Origin: Bradyrhizobium sp. 1(2017)
GTDB taxonomy: Bacteria > Pseudomonadota > Alphaproteobacteria > Rhizobiales > Xanthobacteraceae
Assembly (NCBI RefSeq): GCF_011602485.2
Contig: NZ_CP050022.2
Coordinates: 4,174,001 to 4,238,000 of the forward strand
Reading direction: 5' to 3'
Length of the DNA stretch: 64,000 nt
Both the position numbers and the translations under genes were made by a program. Of this stretch, positions 41,716-50,617 are shown one piece after another. The notes under the pieces are model-generated. The model did no database searches. It was not told where the DNA came from and saw only the letters and a program-made list of their open reading frames with translations. Position 1 is the stretch's first letter, and every line of letters begins with the position of its first letter.

Positions 41716-43749
41716 TCAGGTCGGCACGTTCCGTTCGAGATCCTCGATCCATGCCGCCGCGCTGGCATCCGACGGCGCGCGCCAGTCGCCGCGCGGTGAC
41801 AGCGAGCCACCGGCCGAGACCTTCGGTCCGTTCGGCATCGCCGAGCGCTTGAACTGGCTGAAGGCAAAGAAGCGGCGCAGGAACACCTCGAGCCAGCGCC
41901 GGATCTCGGGAAGCTCGTAAGCCTTGCGCCGGTCGTTCGGAAATGCCGGCGGCCATTCGCCCTTGGCGACGTCCTTCCAGGCATGCAGCGCCATGAAGGC
42001 GATCTTGGAGGGACGCATGCCGAAGCGCAGCGTGTAGAACAGGTTGAAATCCTGCAGCTCGTAGGGCCCGACGGCCGCTTCCGTGCTCTGCGGCTTCTCG
42101 CCGGCCTGCACCGGCACGAGCTCCGGGGATATCTCCGCCACCAGGATCGAGCCGAGCGTCCGGTTGACGTCGTCGCCGAACTGTTTCGAGGAGATCACCC
42201 AGCGGATCAGGTGCTGGATCAGCGTCTTCGGAACTCCGGAGTTGACGTTGTAATGCGCCATCTGGTCGCCGACACCATAGGTGCACCAGCCGAGGGCGAG
42301 CTCGGAGAGATCGCCGGTGCCGATGACGATGCCGCCATGATGGTTGGCGAGCCGGAACAAATAATCCGTGCGCAGGCCCGCCTGGACGTTCTCGAAGGTG
42401 ACGTCGTAAACCTTCTCGCCCTTGCCGAAGGGGTGACCGATATCCTTCAGCATCTGCGTCGCCGTGGTGCGGATGTCGAGCTCCTGCCAGCTCGTGCGCA
42501 ACGCCTGCATCAGGGCCAGCGCATGGGCCTTGCTCTCGCTGCCGGTGGCAAAGCCCGGCATGGTGTAGGCCAGGATGTTTTCACGCGGCAGACCGAGCAG
42601 GTCGACCGCCTTGGCCGCGACGATCAGCGCATGGGTGGAATCGAGCCCGCCCGAGACACCGATCACGACGCGCTTGGTGCCGGTTGCGCGCATGCGCTGC
42701 ACGAGACCGGCAACCTGAATGTTGTAGGCCTCATAGCAATCCTGCTCGAGCAGGCTTTCGTCGCTCGGAACGAAGGGAAAGCGCTCCACCTTGCGCAGGA
42801 AGCCGATGTCGGCGGCCGGCGGCTTCAGGGCGAATGTCACCTTGCGGAAAAACGCCTCGCGCTGGCGGCGGTTGTCATCGAACGTGCCCATCAACGCGCG
42901 CTCCTGCCTGAGCAGGTCGAGATCGACGTCGGCACAGGTGATCTGGCCGCCCTGGCGGAACCGCTCGCCCTCGGCCAGCAGCGCGCCGTTCTCGTAGATC
43001 GAGGTCTGACCGTCCCAGGCGAGATCGGTGGTCGATTCCCCTGCCCCGGCGGCGGAATAGACGTAGGCCGCAAGGCAGCGCGCCGATGTCGATTGGCACA
43101 GCAGCGCGCGCGCACGCGCCCGGCCGATCGTGATCGGGCTGCCCGAGAGATTGATCAGGACGCTGGCGCCTGCGAGCGCGAGCTCCGAGGCGGGCGTCAC
43201 CGGGATCCACATGTCCTCGCAGATCTCGACGCCGATGGTGAGCCCCGGAACGTCCTCGGCCGAGAACAACAAATCGACACCGAACGGGGCATGCAGGCCA
43301 CCAAAGGAAATCGTCTCTCCGGCGATGCCGGCGCCGGAGGCAAAATGCCGTCCCTCGTAGAATTCGCGATAGGTCGGCAGATAGCTCTTGGGCACCACGC
43401 CGAGGACGTTGCCGCGATGGACGACGATGGCGCAATTGTAGATGCGATTGCCAAAGCGCAGCGGCGCGCCGACGATCAGGACCGTCATCAGCGCCGAGGA
43501 GGCCTCGACGATCGCCGCGAGCCCGCGCTCGACCGCATCGAGCAACGGATCCTGCTTGACCAGATCCTCGATCGCGTAACCGGACAGGCATAGCTCGGGA
43601 AACACGGCGACCGCGACCGACTGGTCGTGGCAGGCATTCGCCGCGGCCAGAACGGCCTTTGTATTGGCCGACGGATCGGCCACGTGCGAGGTGGTGACGC
43701 AGGCCGCTACGCGCGCAAATCCGTGGGCGTAGATCGAGTGGAAAGTCAT
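41716..43749 (-). CDS. nadE: Glutamine-dependent NAD+ synthase
   Basis: The product has 677 residues. Met 43749 starts MTFHSIYAHGFARVAACVTT, as in the family. The nitrilase-type glutaminase domain has the triad Glu52 (FPELCLSGY), Lys121 (PKSYLPTYREFYE) and Cys177 (EICEDMW). The C-terminal synthetase domain has the PP-loop SGGLDSTHAL and GTGDLSELALGWCTYGVGD. It amidates nicotinate adenine dinucleotide to NAD+. pncA, an NAD salvage gene, lies about 1.3 kb upstream on the same strand. Confidence 0.95.
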   Translation of the reverse strand: MTFHSIYAHGFARVAACVTTSHVADPSANTKAVLAAANACHDQSVAVAVFPELCLSGYAIEDLVKQDPLLDAVERGLAAIVEASSALMTVLIVGAPLRFGNRIYNCAIVVHRGNVLGVVPKSYLPTYREFYEGRHFASGAGIAGETISFGGLHAPFGVDLLFSAEDVPGLTIGVEICEDMWIPVTPASELALAGASVLINLSGSPITIGRARARALLCQSTSARCLAAYVYSAAGAGESTTDLAWDGQTSIYENGALLAEGERFRQGGQITCADVDLDLLRQERALMGTFDDNRRQREAFFRKVTFALKPPAADIGFLRKVERFPFVPSDESLLEQDCYEAYNIQVAGLVQRMRATGTKRVVIGVSGGLDSTHALIVAAKAVDLLGLPRENILAYTMPGFATGSESKAHALALMQALRTSWQELDIRTTATQMLKDIGHPFGKGEKVYDVTFENVQAGLRTDYLFRLANHHGGIVIGTGDLSELALGWCTYGVGDQMAHYNVNSGVPKTLIQHLIRWVISSKQFGDDVNRTLGSILVAEISPELVPVQAGEKPQSTEAAVGPYELQDFNLFYTLRFGMRPSKIAFMALHAWKDVAKGEWPPAFPNDRRKAYELPEIRRWLEVFLRRFFAFSQFKRSAMPNGPKVSAGGSLSPRGDWRAPSDASAAAWIEDLERNVPT

Positions 43750-43897
43750 CGAGCGCAGTACCTTCGATCTCTTGCAATCTCTCGTGCCGCCGGCCGCAGC
43801 CGTCGGCTCCGCATTATATGTAGCCCATCGACCGGGGCCCGTGCAGGCCATCCGCCGTCATGCATAACGGATTTGCATGGCCGCGGCGCCCGCAACG

Positions 43898-45013
43898 TCA
43901 GGCGCTCCGCGCCAACACCCCGGACAGGTCGTCGCGCAGCCATCCGGCGATCCGGGGCCAGGCATGGGCGTGGGTGCGCGCCCCCATGAACAGGCCGAGA
44001 TGATTGCTCGGCTCGGACGCTGCCGCAATGAAGGCCGCCGGCGTGCCGACGAGACCGGCGGTGGCGAGTGCCTGCGCAGCCGGCACGACGTCGTCGTCCA
44101 GCCCGGCCAGCAGGAACACCGGCGCCTTGACGTCCTTGAGGTCAACGGCGCGGCCGAGGGCGACGAATGAGCCGGCGGCGATCCGGTTCTCCCGGAAAAT
44201 CCAATTGACGATCTGAAGATAATAAGTGCCCGGCAGATCGAGCGTTTCCGTATTCCAGCGATCGAAGCGCGCGAGCAGCGCCGCGCCGTCCTCGTCCGAG
44301 ATATCCCTCTGCAACGCCGCTTCGATGTCGTCGCGGCTCGGCGCCTTGGACCACAAGCGCAGCATCTCCTCGCCGCTGACATTGCCGCCCCCGCGCGCCA
44401 CGAGCTGGTCATAGACCAACTCGGGCGCGTTGCGGGTGAGCCGCGACAACGGGGATTCGATCGACAGGTCGACCGGTGCGCCCGCAAGCACCAGCCGCCG
44501 CACCTTGGCCGGAAAACGCGCCGCATAGAGCAGCGACAGCCAGCCCCCTTGGCACAACCCGACGAGATCCACCGGCGCGCCGATCTCGTCGATGGCGACG
44601 TTGAGGTCGGTCAGATAGCTGTCGATCGAGAGATAGCGCATGTCCGGCGCCGCTGACCGCCAATCCGTGAGATAGACCCGGTCGATGCCGCCGGCCTGGA
44701 GGGACTGCACCACGCTGTGGCCGGGCGCGAAGTCGGCGATCAGGGGCCGATGCAGCGCATAGGGCGCGCACACCAGCGCGGGCTGGCCTGAGCGGGTCCG
44801 CGTGCAATCGCGCAGACGCATGGTCGCCAGCTCCAGCGCGACCGTGCCGGGCGTCGTCCACGGCAGGCTGCTATCGCCCTGCTCGGCGGGTCCGCGCTCG
44901 ATCCACCAGAAGCAGGCGTCCATGGCGAGCCGCGCTGCTGCAAACGGCCACAGCAGCGGATCATCCGAGGCATGCCCTGGTCGGCTTGGCTGATTGCCGG
45001 TCTTCTCCTTCAT
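43898..45013 (-). CDS. PhaC-like alpha/beta hydrolase with Cys nucleophile
   Basis: The product has 371 residues. Met 45013 begins MKEKTGNQPSRPGHASDDPL; a longer open frame is shadow. YALHRPLIADFAPGHSVVQS, then VYLTDWRSAAPDMRYLSIDS and the elbow VDLVGLCQGG (Cys154) follow the PHA synthase/depolymerase pattern (TDW, G-x-C-x-GG). The acid is in LAGLDDDVVPA and the His in SEPSNHLGLFMG. The protein is much shorter than classical PhaC, so polymerase activity is uncertain; related proteins degrade or transfer hydroxyacyl groups. Confidence 0.75.
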   Translation of the reverse strand: MKEKTGNQPSRPGHASDDPLLWPFAAARLAMDACFWWIERGPAEQGDSSLPWTTPGTVALELATMRLRDCTRTRSGQPALVCAPYALHRPLIADFAPGHSVVQSLQAGGIDRVYLTDWRSAAPDMRYLSIDSYLTDLNVAIDEIGAPVDLVGLCQGGWLSLLYAARFPAKVRRLVLAGAPVDLSIESPLSRLTRNAPELVYDQLVARGGGNVSGEEMLRLWSKAPSRDDIEAALQRDISDEDGAALLARFDRWNTETLDLPGTYYLQIVNWIFRENRIAAGSFVALGRAVDLKDVKAPVFLLAGLDDDVVPAAQALATAGLVGTPAAFIAAASEPSNHLGLFMGARTHAHAWPRIAGWLRDDLSGVLARSA

Positions 45014-45029
45014 CGCTGTCTCGATCTCC

Positions 45030-45656
45030 TCACAGGAACGCCTCGAGGCCGACGACCGAAATGCCGAGGTCCCTGAAACTCTGATGGGTCGCGGCCACGG
45101 TGCCGCCGAGATCGATGCCGCGGCAGGCATCCTCGATGACGGCGACCTCGAACCCTGCCTTGCGCGCGTCCTCCGCCGAGAAGCGGACACAGAAATCCAG
45201 CGCCAGACCGGTGACGAAGACGGTCTTCAGCTCGCGCTCGCGCAAGTATCCGAGCAGGCCCGTCGGCGTCCTCTTGTCGTTCTCGAACAACGCCGAATAG
45301 GAGTCGATGCCGCGGCGAAAGCCCTTGCGGACCACGAGGTTCGCCCTGGCGATGTCGAGATCCCGGTGGAATTCGGCGCCGGCCGTGCCCTTGACGCAAT
45401 GCGTCGGCCACAACACCTGGATGCCGTAGTCGAGCTCGATGGTCTGGAACGGCTGCTTGCCCGGATGGTTCGGCGCAAAAGAGACGTGATCTCTCGGATG
45501 CCAGTCCTGGGTCAGCACCACATTGGCGAATTTTTGGGCGATCCGGTTGACCGCGGGGACGACCTTCTCGCCGCCGGGAACGGCGAGCGCTCCACCGGTG
45601 CAGAAATCGTTCTGCACATCGATCACCAGCAGCACGTCGCGATCGGAAATCTTCAT
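45030..45656 (-). CDS. pncA: Nicotinamidase
   Basis: The product has 208 residues. It deamidates nicotinamide to nicotinate for NAD salvage. Catalytic Asp13 (VIDVQNDFC), Lys111 (VVRKGF) and Cys156 (GLALDFCVRF) are present, as are the metal ligands Asp51, His53 and His57 in DWHPRDHVSF. Met 45656 fits the family start; the open frame upstream is Cys-rich and unlikely. It lies 16 bp upstream of the PhaC-like gene. Confidence 0.95.
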   Translation of the reverse strand: MKISDRDVLLVIDVQNDFCTGGALAVPGGEKVVPAVNRIAQKFANVVLTQDWHPRDHVSFAPNHPGKQPFQTIELDYGIQVLWPTHCVKGTAGAEFHRDLDIARANLVVRKGFRRGIDSYSALFENDKRTPTGLLGYLRERELKTVFVTGLALDFCVRFSAEDARKAGFEVAVIEDACRGIDLGGTVAATHQSFRDLGISVVGLEAFL

Positions 45657-45941
45657 TGCCAGGCTCATCCCGCCTGCCCGGCACGACAGCGCCGAGCATT
45701 CTTCCTTCAAGCACACTTCTTATTAGTGTCGGCCTTCCAGCGCTGCTGCGCAACCGCCGGCCCGTGCGGACGCCTGCGCGAATTGGTCACCGGTCGGGTC
45801 CTCGGGATGCAACGGTTTGATGTCGACCGTGTTGACTAGCGGCACCCAAGGACGGATTCTGAACGCCGGTCGTCGTTTTCGGTCGGAGAGAGCGGAGGAA
45901 GCGGTTCCCGCAGCGGGCAAAGCTGTGGCAGCCATATCGCC

Positions 45942-46928
45942 ATGACAATCGGCAAGACAGGACAGATTCTTCTCGCCGATATCGGCGGCACCAACGCGCG
46001 CTTCGCGCTGAGCCAGGTCGCGTCTCGGGACGGCGATCCGGCCGCACCGATCGACTATGTGAAAGTCGCCGACTTTCCAACCGTCCGGGAGGCCATCGTC
46101 GACGTCCTCGCGCGCCGGGCCGGCGGCGAGCCGCCCAGAAGGGCCGTGCTGGCGGTCGCGGGGCCCGTGACCAACAATCGCTGCGTCATGACCAACAGTC
46201 CGTGGGTCATCGACGGCAACGAGCTGCAACCCGCTCTCGGCTTCGACAGCGTCCACGTGCTCAACGACTTTGAAGTGGTGGCCTGGTCCCTTCCCGCCTT
46301 GCAGCCGGCCGACCTGATCCCGCTCGGCGGACAGGATGGCCTTCCCGGCGAACCCTTGCTGGTGGTCGGGCCCGGCACGGGCTTTGGCGTGTCCTGTCTG
46401 GTCGAGCGCCATGGCGCGCGGCTGGCGGTCGTGACCGAGGCCGGTCACGCGACCCTGCCGGCGGAGAACGAGCGCGAGGAACGGGTCATCGCCTGTCTGC
46501 GCAAGCGCCTCGGCCATGTCTCGATCGAGCGCGGTGCGCTCTCGGGTTCCGGCCTGCAAAGCCTCTACGAGGCCCTTGCGGAGCTCGACGGCGCCCAGGT
46601 GCCGCATCGCGATCCCGCCGCCATCACCAAGGCCGCGCTGGAGGGCAGCTGTCCCGTCAGCCGCGCGACGCTCGACATGTTTTGCGCCATTCTCGGCTCG
46701 GTCGCCGGCAATCTCGCGGTGACCTTCGGCGCCCGCGGCGGGGTCTATATTGCCGGTGGAATCGTGCCCCGTTTTCCCGAGTTCCTCGCCGCCTCGGCGT
46801 TCCGGGCACGCTTCGAGGCCAAGGGACGATTCCAGGACTACCTGCGAAACATCCCAACCAGGCTGGTGACCAAGCCCGATGCGAGCTTCGTCGGCCTGAA
46901 GATGTTTGCCGAGCACAATCCAAACTGA
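45942..46928 (+). CDS. glk: Glucokinase
   Basis: The product has 328 residues of the ROK-unrelated bacterial glucokinase family: phosphate-binding LLADIGGTNARFALS, AVAGPVTNNRCVMTNSPWVI (sugar-binding), LNDFEVVAWSLP and VVGPGTGFGVSCLV. GVYIAGGIVPRF closes the nucleotide site. It phosphorylates glucose for the Entner-Doudoroff route typical of rhizobia. It is divergent from pncA and apparently monocistronic. Confidence 0.95.
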   Translation: MTIGKTGQILLADIGGTNARFALSQVASRDGDPAAPIDYVKVADFPTVREAIVDVLARRAGGEPPRRAVLAVAGPVTNNRCVMTNSPWVIDGNELQPALGFDSVHVLNDFEVVAWSLPALQPADLIPLGGQDGLPGEPLLVVGPGTGFGVSCLVERHGARLAVVTEAGHATLPAENEREERVIACLRKRLGHVSIERGALSGSGLQSLYEALAELDGAQVPHRDPAAITKAALEGSCPVSRATLDMFCAILGSVAGNLAVTFGARGGVYIAGGIVPRFPEFLAASAFRARFEAKGRFQDYLRNIPTRLVTKPDASFVGLKMFAEHNPN

Positions 46929-47070
46929 GCGGCGGGCATTGGTTCCCGCCGGTTCAATAATTCACAACTGATTAAGGCATCGGCGCGGTTTCACGCAGGA
47001 TCTGCTTGCCTGCGTGCTTCCGATGCGAAACAATCTTGCCGTGTGTGTGGCGTAGTTGCGGGGGCGTGAC

Positions 47071-47436
47071 ATGCGTAAGCAGGATTTGGGTTTCGACTAT
47101 CACCGCTATCACCGTCTGCTGACCGAGGCGGATGACGATGACAAGCGCCTGGCCTTGATCGAGCTCTTGATCGAGGAAAAGGCGAAAGACCGGCTGGCTG
47201 CCCAGCGCGCCTCGGACCGTGCTGCCATGACGGCACACACCATCGCCACGGTTTTGAAGAACGGCCGATACCGAGACCTCGCTCTCATCACGCGCGGCTC
47301 CGCCGATGATCTCAGCGCACCCTTACCGTCACTCAGTGCGGCACCTTTGCCGTCACTCGGTGCGGAGCCCTCGTCGTCACTCAGTGCGGCGTCTTCACCG
47401 GTGCTTCCGGAAACATCGAATCGATCATCGCCTTGA
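47071..47436 (+). CDS. Conserved hypothetical protein with Ser/Pro-rich repeat tail
   Basis: The product has 121 residues. ATG 47071 begins MRKQDLGFDYHRYHRLLTEA; a TTG five codons upstream is possible. The first 70 residues are a helical domain (DDDDKRLALIELLIEEKAKD) that I know as a conserved hypothetical in Bradyrhizobium. The tail is a DNA repeat giving LSAPLPSLSAAPLPSLGAEP. It overlaps the convergent response-regulator gene by 56 bp, and the overlap is mostly the repeat tail. Function unknown. Confidence 0.65.
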   Translation: MRKQDLGFDYHRYHRLLTEADDDDKRLALIELLIEEKAKDRLAAQRASDRAAMTAHTIATVLKNGRYRDLALITRGSADDLSAPLPSLSAAPLPSLGAEPSSSLSAASSPVLPETSNRSSP

Positions 47437-47758
47437 GCTGATCCATTGCGATCGGCTTGCGCAGGATCGGTCGGCGCCGAAGCAAGGACGGCAGCAGCTC
47501 AGGGCCGTAACCGGTGGCGAACAGGAACGGCTTTCCGCGGCGCTCGATCAGGTCGGCGACGGGATCGACGTAAACGCCCATCAGGTTGATGTCGAGGATG
47601 GCCAGATCGTATTGCGCGGTCATGGCAAAGGCGCTTGCGTCGCGGACATTGTCCGCCTCCGCGACGACGTGGTGGCCGAGTTCCTCCACCATGTCGGCGA
47701 TCATCATCCGGATCAACGCCTCGTCTTCGACCAGGAAAACGGAGAGTCCGTCCGCCAT
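47381..47758 (-). CDS. Stand-alone receiver-domain response regulator
   Basis: The product has 125 residues and is a CheY-like receiver with no output domain. Acidic pocket Glu11/Asp12 (FLVEDEALIRMM), phosphorylatable Asp56 (LAILDINLMG), conserved Thr/Ala region (LFATGYG) and Lys in LRKPI. FATGYG and the short length are typical of rhizobial receivers working with HWE/HisKA2 kinases. No kinase gene is next to it. Met 47758 is preferred over an upstream Met. Confidence 0.9.
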   Translation of the reverse strand: MADGLSVFLVEDEALIRMMIADMVEELGHHVVAEADNVRDASAFAMTAQYDLAILDINLMGVYVDPVADLIERRGKPFLFATGYGPELLPSLLRRRPILRKPIAMDQLKAMIDSMFPEAPVKTPH

Positions 47759-47870
47759 ATCAACCCCGCAGTCAGCCAAGCGAAGCTAACCATAACCGAA
47801 TTGTAGAAAGGATTCACGAATTCGTGGCGAGCGCCGTTAATTCGCTCGCCCACGATCGGATTCAACTTGA

Positions 47871-48692
47871 TCAATCCAGCCCCCGCTCGTGGCTGAGGCG
47901 GACCATTTCCTGGATGAAGACCTGCTTCTGCTTGTCATCGAGGCTCGAATAGAGCGGCTCGGCGGCATCTGCGACGTTGCGCTGGTCGGCGGCCCGGTCG
48001 ATCAGGAACTGCGACTCGTTACGCATCTGCTCGATGATGTCGTCGGGCGGATCGCGCTTGGCGCGGGCAACCCGCAGGTTGAGCCGCTCCGCACCATTAT
48101 GTCCCAGGTAGTGCATGGCGCTCGAGAAGCCGTACCAGTGCTTCTCCTGATCGGACGTGAGGTTCAGCTCGGTCTTGATCCGCTCGATATAGGCATCGCT
48201 GTTGGCGACGATCTGTTCCGCGGTCTGCTGCGGCGCGCCGGGCTGGGTGAGAACGGTGACGTTCTTGTTGTCTTTATTGTCCTTGTTGTCTTTATCCTTG
48301 CCGTCCGGCGGGGCGTTCTTGGCCTCCTTGCTTGCCTTGGCGCCCTTGCCCGCCTTGGCGCTCTTGGCATCCTTGTCCTTGCCGCCCGGCTGCTTGGACT
48401 CCTTCGCGTCTTTGCCGGCCTCCTTATTGGCCTCCTTGGGCGGCGGCCCCTGGTTGTTGTTGCCGACGCCGAGCACACCAGTGAAGACGCCCACCACGCC
48501 GCCGATGGCGCCGCCGAGCACGCCGCCAACGGGACCTGCCGCCTTGTTCCCGGCCGCAGCTCCCTCCTGAACGCCCTTGACCAGACCTTGGGCATTCGCC
48601 ACCGAGGCTGTGCCGAGCAGCAGCGCAAGCGCGGACCCCAGCGCAAACCATCGTCGCAGGTGAAGTCGCGCTGGCAGCGCCGGTTTGATCAT
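47871..48692 (-). CDS. Periplasmic LTXXQ (Spy/CpxP-like) protein
   Basis: The product has 273 residues; Met 48692 has GGAG six bases upstream. The signal peptide ends at VANA/Q. A Gly/Ala zipper (about 45-80) and a Lys-rich low-complexity region (KDKDNKDNKDNK) follow. The helical C-terminus contains LNLTSDQEKHW and LYSSLDDKQKQVF, two LTXXQ-type motifs of Spy/CpxP relatives that sense or buffer misfolded proteins or metals. It is annotated from motif only. Confidence 0.75.
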   Translation of the reverse strand: MIKPALPARLHLRRWFALGSALALLLGTASVANAQGLVKGVQEGAAAGNKAAGPVGGVLGGAIGGVVGVFTGVLGVGNNNQGPPPKEANKEAGKDAKESKQPGGKDKDAKSAKAGKGAKASKEAKNAPPDGKDKDNKDNKDNKNVTVLTQPGAPQQTAEQIVANSDAYIERIKTELNLTSDQEKHWYGFSSAMHYLGHNGAERLNLRVARAKRDPPDDIIEQMRNESQFLIDRAADQRNVADAAEPLYSSLDDKQKQVFIQEMVRLSHERGLD

Positions 48693-49145
48693 TCTCGTCT
48701 CCATCGTCGATCTGACTGGCCTGTCGGGCGAGAGCCCCCGCCAATTGCAACTCTATCGTTTCCGCCGCGCCGCGGTCCAGACGCGCCGATTGCTGTCTAC
48801 GCCCGAAAACTCTTTCGTGCGAAGCGGTTATGCAGGCTTATTCGAAACTGCGGCGTAATTGCGCACGGATCGTTGGAGGGGCGGCTCGCGCGAAGTGTGC
48901 GTCGCAAAACGAACAGTCTGCGTGGACGCGCGACGGTGCCGGACACACCATTAGTTCTAGACGAGGAGGCGTTCGGCTTTCTCGACAGATGCGATCAATC
49001 ATGATCTGATCGCGCTACCAATTTGCTGCGGCCCGCGAGAATGTTCACGTCAGCCGACGGCGCCAATAAGAAAATTCCACAACAAAAACTCAAGAAAGAA
49101 ATCTCAGAGGAAACTCCAACAACAACACCCAGGCGAGGAAACGAG
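48693..49145. other. Promoter region of the sugar transporter operon
   Basis: About 450 bp without a supported gene between divergent transcription units. I did not find a clear operator. The A-rich stretch 49067-49130 (AAGAAAATTCCACAACAAAA and following) immediately precedes the binding-protein start. Confidence 0.4.
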
Positions 49146-50486
49146 ATGTCACGCAAGACACTGACGCGACGTCAATTTGTGGCTGCCACTGCACTGTCCT
49201 CCGCGGCGCTGGTTACAGCGCCCTATGTCCGGGGCGCCTACGCCGCCGGCAAGCTCTCCATCGGCTTCTGGGATCATTGGGTCCCGGGTGCGAACAAAGC
49301 CTCGACCGACCTCGTCAACGAATGGGCCGCGAAGGAGAAGGTCGAAGTCTCCATCGACTACATCACCAGCAACAACAAGAAGCTCGAACTGACCGTCGCC
49401 GCCGAGGCGCAGGCAAAGTCCGGCCACGACATTCTCCAGATGCCGACCTGGTGGCCGCACGCCTATGCAGACCAGCTCGAGCCGGTCACCGACATCATGG
49501 GGCCGATAATCAAGCAAAACGGCGAGGTGAACGGCACGACCAAATATCTCGGCCAGGCCGGCGGCAAATGGCTTGCCGTCCCTGCGACCGTCGGCAGCCA
49601 GATCAAGGGCCCCTGCTCGCGCATCGACCTGATGAAGAAGCATGCCGGCATCGACGTCCAGGAGATGTATCCGGCGGGCAGCGCGCCCAAGGACGAGAAC
49701 TGGACAATGGACGTCTTCCTCAAGGCCGCCGAAGCCTGCAACAAGGCCGGCGTCCCGTTCGGGATCGGCCTCGGCGAGACCACGGACAGCGTCGATACCG
49801 CCGGCGCGATCTTCCAGTCATTCGGCGCCGAGCTCGTGAACGCCAAGGGCGACATCACCGTGAAGTCTGACAACGTGCGTCAGGCTCTCGAATTCTACAA
49901 GAAACTGATCGCGGTGCTTCCGGCGGACGCGCCGTCCTGGGACGACGCCTCGAACAACAAATGGCTGATCTCGGGCCGCGGGGCCCTGATCCTGAATCCG
50001 CCGAGCTCGTGGGCCGTTGCCAAACGCGACGCACCACAGGTCGCCGAGCAATGCTGGACGCACGGCATGCCGGCCGGTCCGAAGGGCCGCTTCGCACCGT
50101 TCCTGCCCTATTTCTGGGGCGTCTGGGCCTTCGGCAAGAACAAGGAAGCAGCCAAGAGCCTGCTGACGCATCTGTCGCAGCCGTCGTCGATTGAAAAGTT
50201 TGTCGCGGCGAGCGGCGGCTACGACCTCCCGGCTTTCGCGAACATGACCAAGCTGAAGACGTGGGCCGAGGAAGGGCCGCCGAAGGGCACGCTCTATAGT
50301 TATCCCGACCCGCATGGCCGCCAGACGATGTCGATCGCGGCCTCGCCAGCGCCGCCAAAGATCGCACAGCAGATCTACAATCAGGCGACGTTGACCAAAC
50401 TGGCGCTGCGCTATGCCCGTGGCGAGACCATGGAGCAGGCTCTCGCCTGGGCCGAGGGCGAGTGCGAAGGCTTCATGCGGAGCTGA
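49146..50486 (+). CDS. ABC transporter sugar-type substrate-binding protein
   Basis: The product has 446 residues of the family 1 solute-binding type. Met 49146 starts MSRKTLTRRQFVAATALSSA, a twin-arginine signal. The mature part begins KLSIGFWDHWVPGANKASTD. Typical segments are HDILQMPTWWPHAYADQLEP and FLPYFWGVWAFGKNKEAAKS. The 41 codons upstream are open but A-rich and unlikely. It is first in a five-gene operon. The ligand is probably a sugar, polyol or glycerol phosphate. Confidence 0.9.
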   Translation: MSRKTLTRRQFVAATALSSAALVTAPYVRGAYAAGKLSIGFWDHWVPGANKASTDLVNEWAAKEKVEVSIDYITSNNKKLELTVAAEAQAKSGHDILQMPTWWPHAYADQLEPVTDIMGPIIKQNGEVNGTTKYLGQAGGKWLAVPATVGSQIKGPCSRIDLMKKHAGIDVQEMYPAGSAPKDENWTMDVFLKAAEACNKAGVPFGIGLGETTDSVDTAGAIFQSFGAELVNAKGDITVKSDNVRQALEFYKKLIAVLPADAPSWDDASNNKWLISGRGALILNPPSSWAVAKRDAPQVAEQCWTHGMPAGPKGRFAPFLPYFWGVWAFGKNKEAAKSLLTHLSQPSSIEKFVAASGGYDLPAFANMTKLKTWAEEGPPKGTLYSYPDPHGRQTMSIAASPAPPKIAQQIYNQATLTKLALRYARGETMEQALAWAEGECEGFMRS

Positions 50487-50617
50487 TGCCGGGTGCTCAT
50501 GGCGGTTCACGCGCCGACGCGTGAGCCGCCGGCGATTCCGCCTGTCCCATTCTCTTGTCGGGGGAAGCCGGCCAATGCGGTCGGCTTCCCCGTCGAACCT
50601 TTACGAAAGTCTTGGCC

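Noticed and set aside
41983..43593. 536-codon plus-strand frame opposite nadE
   Set aside because: nadE has both active sites intact; the opposite frame is compositional shadow.
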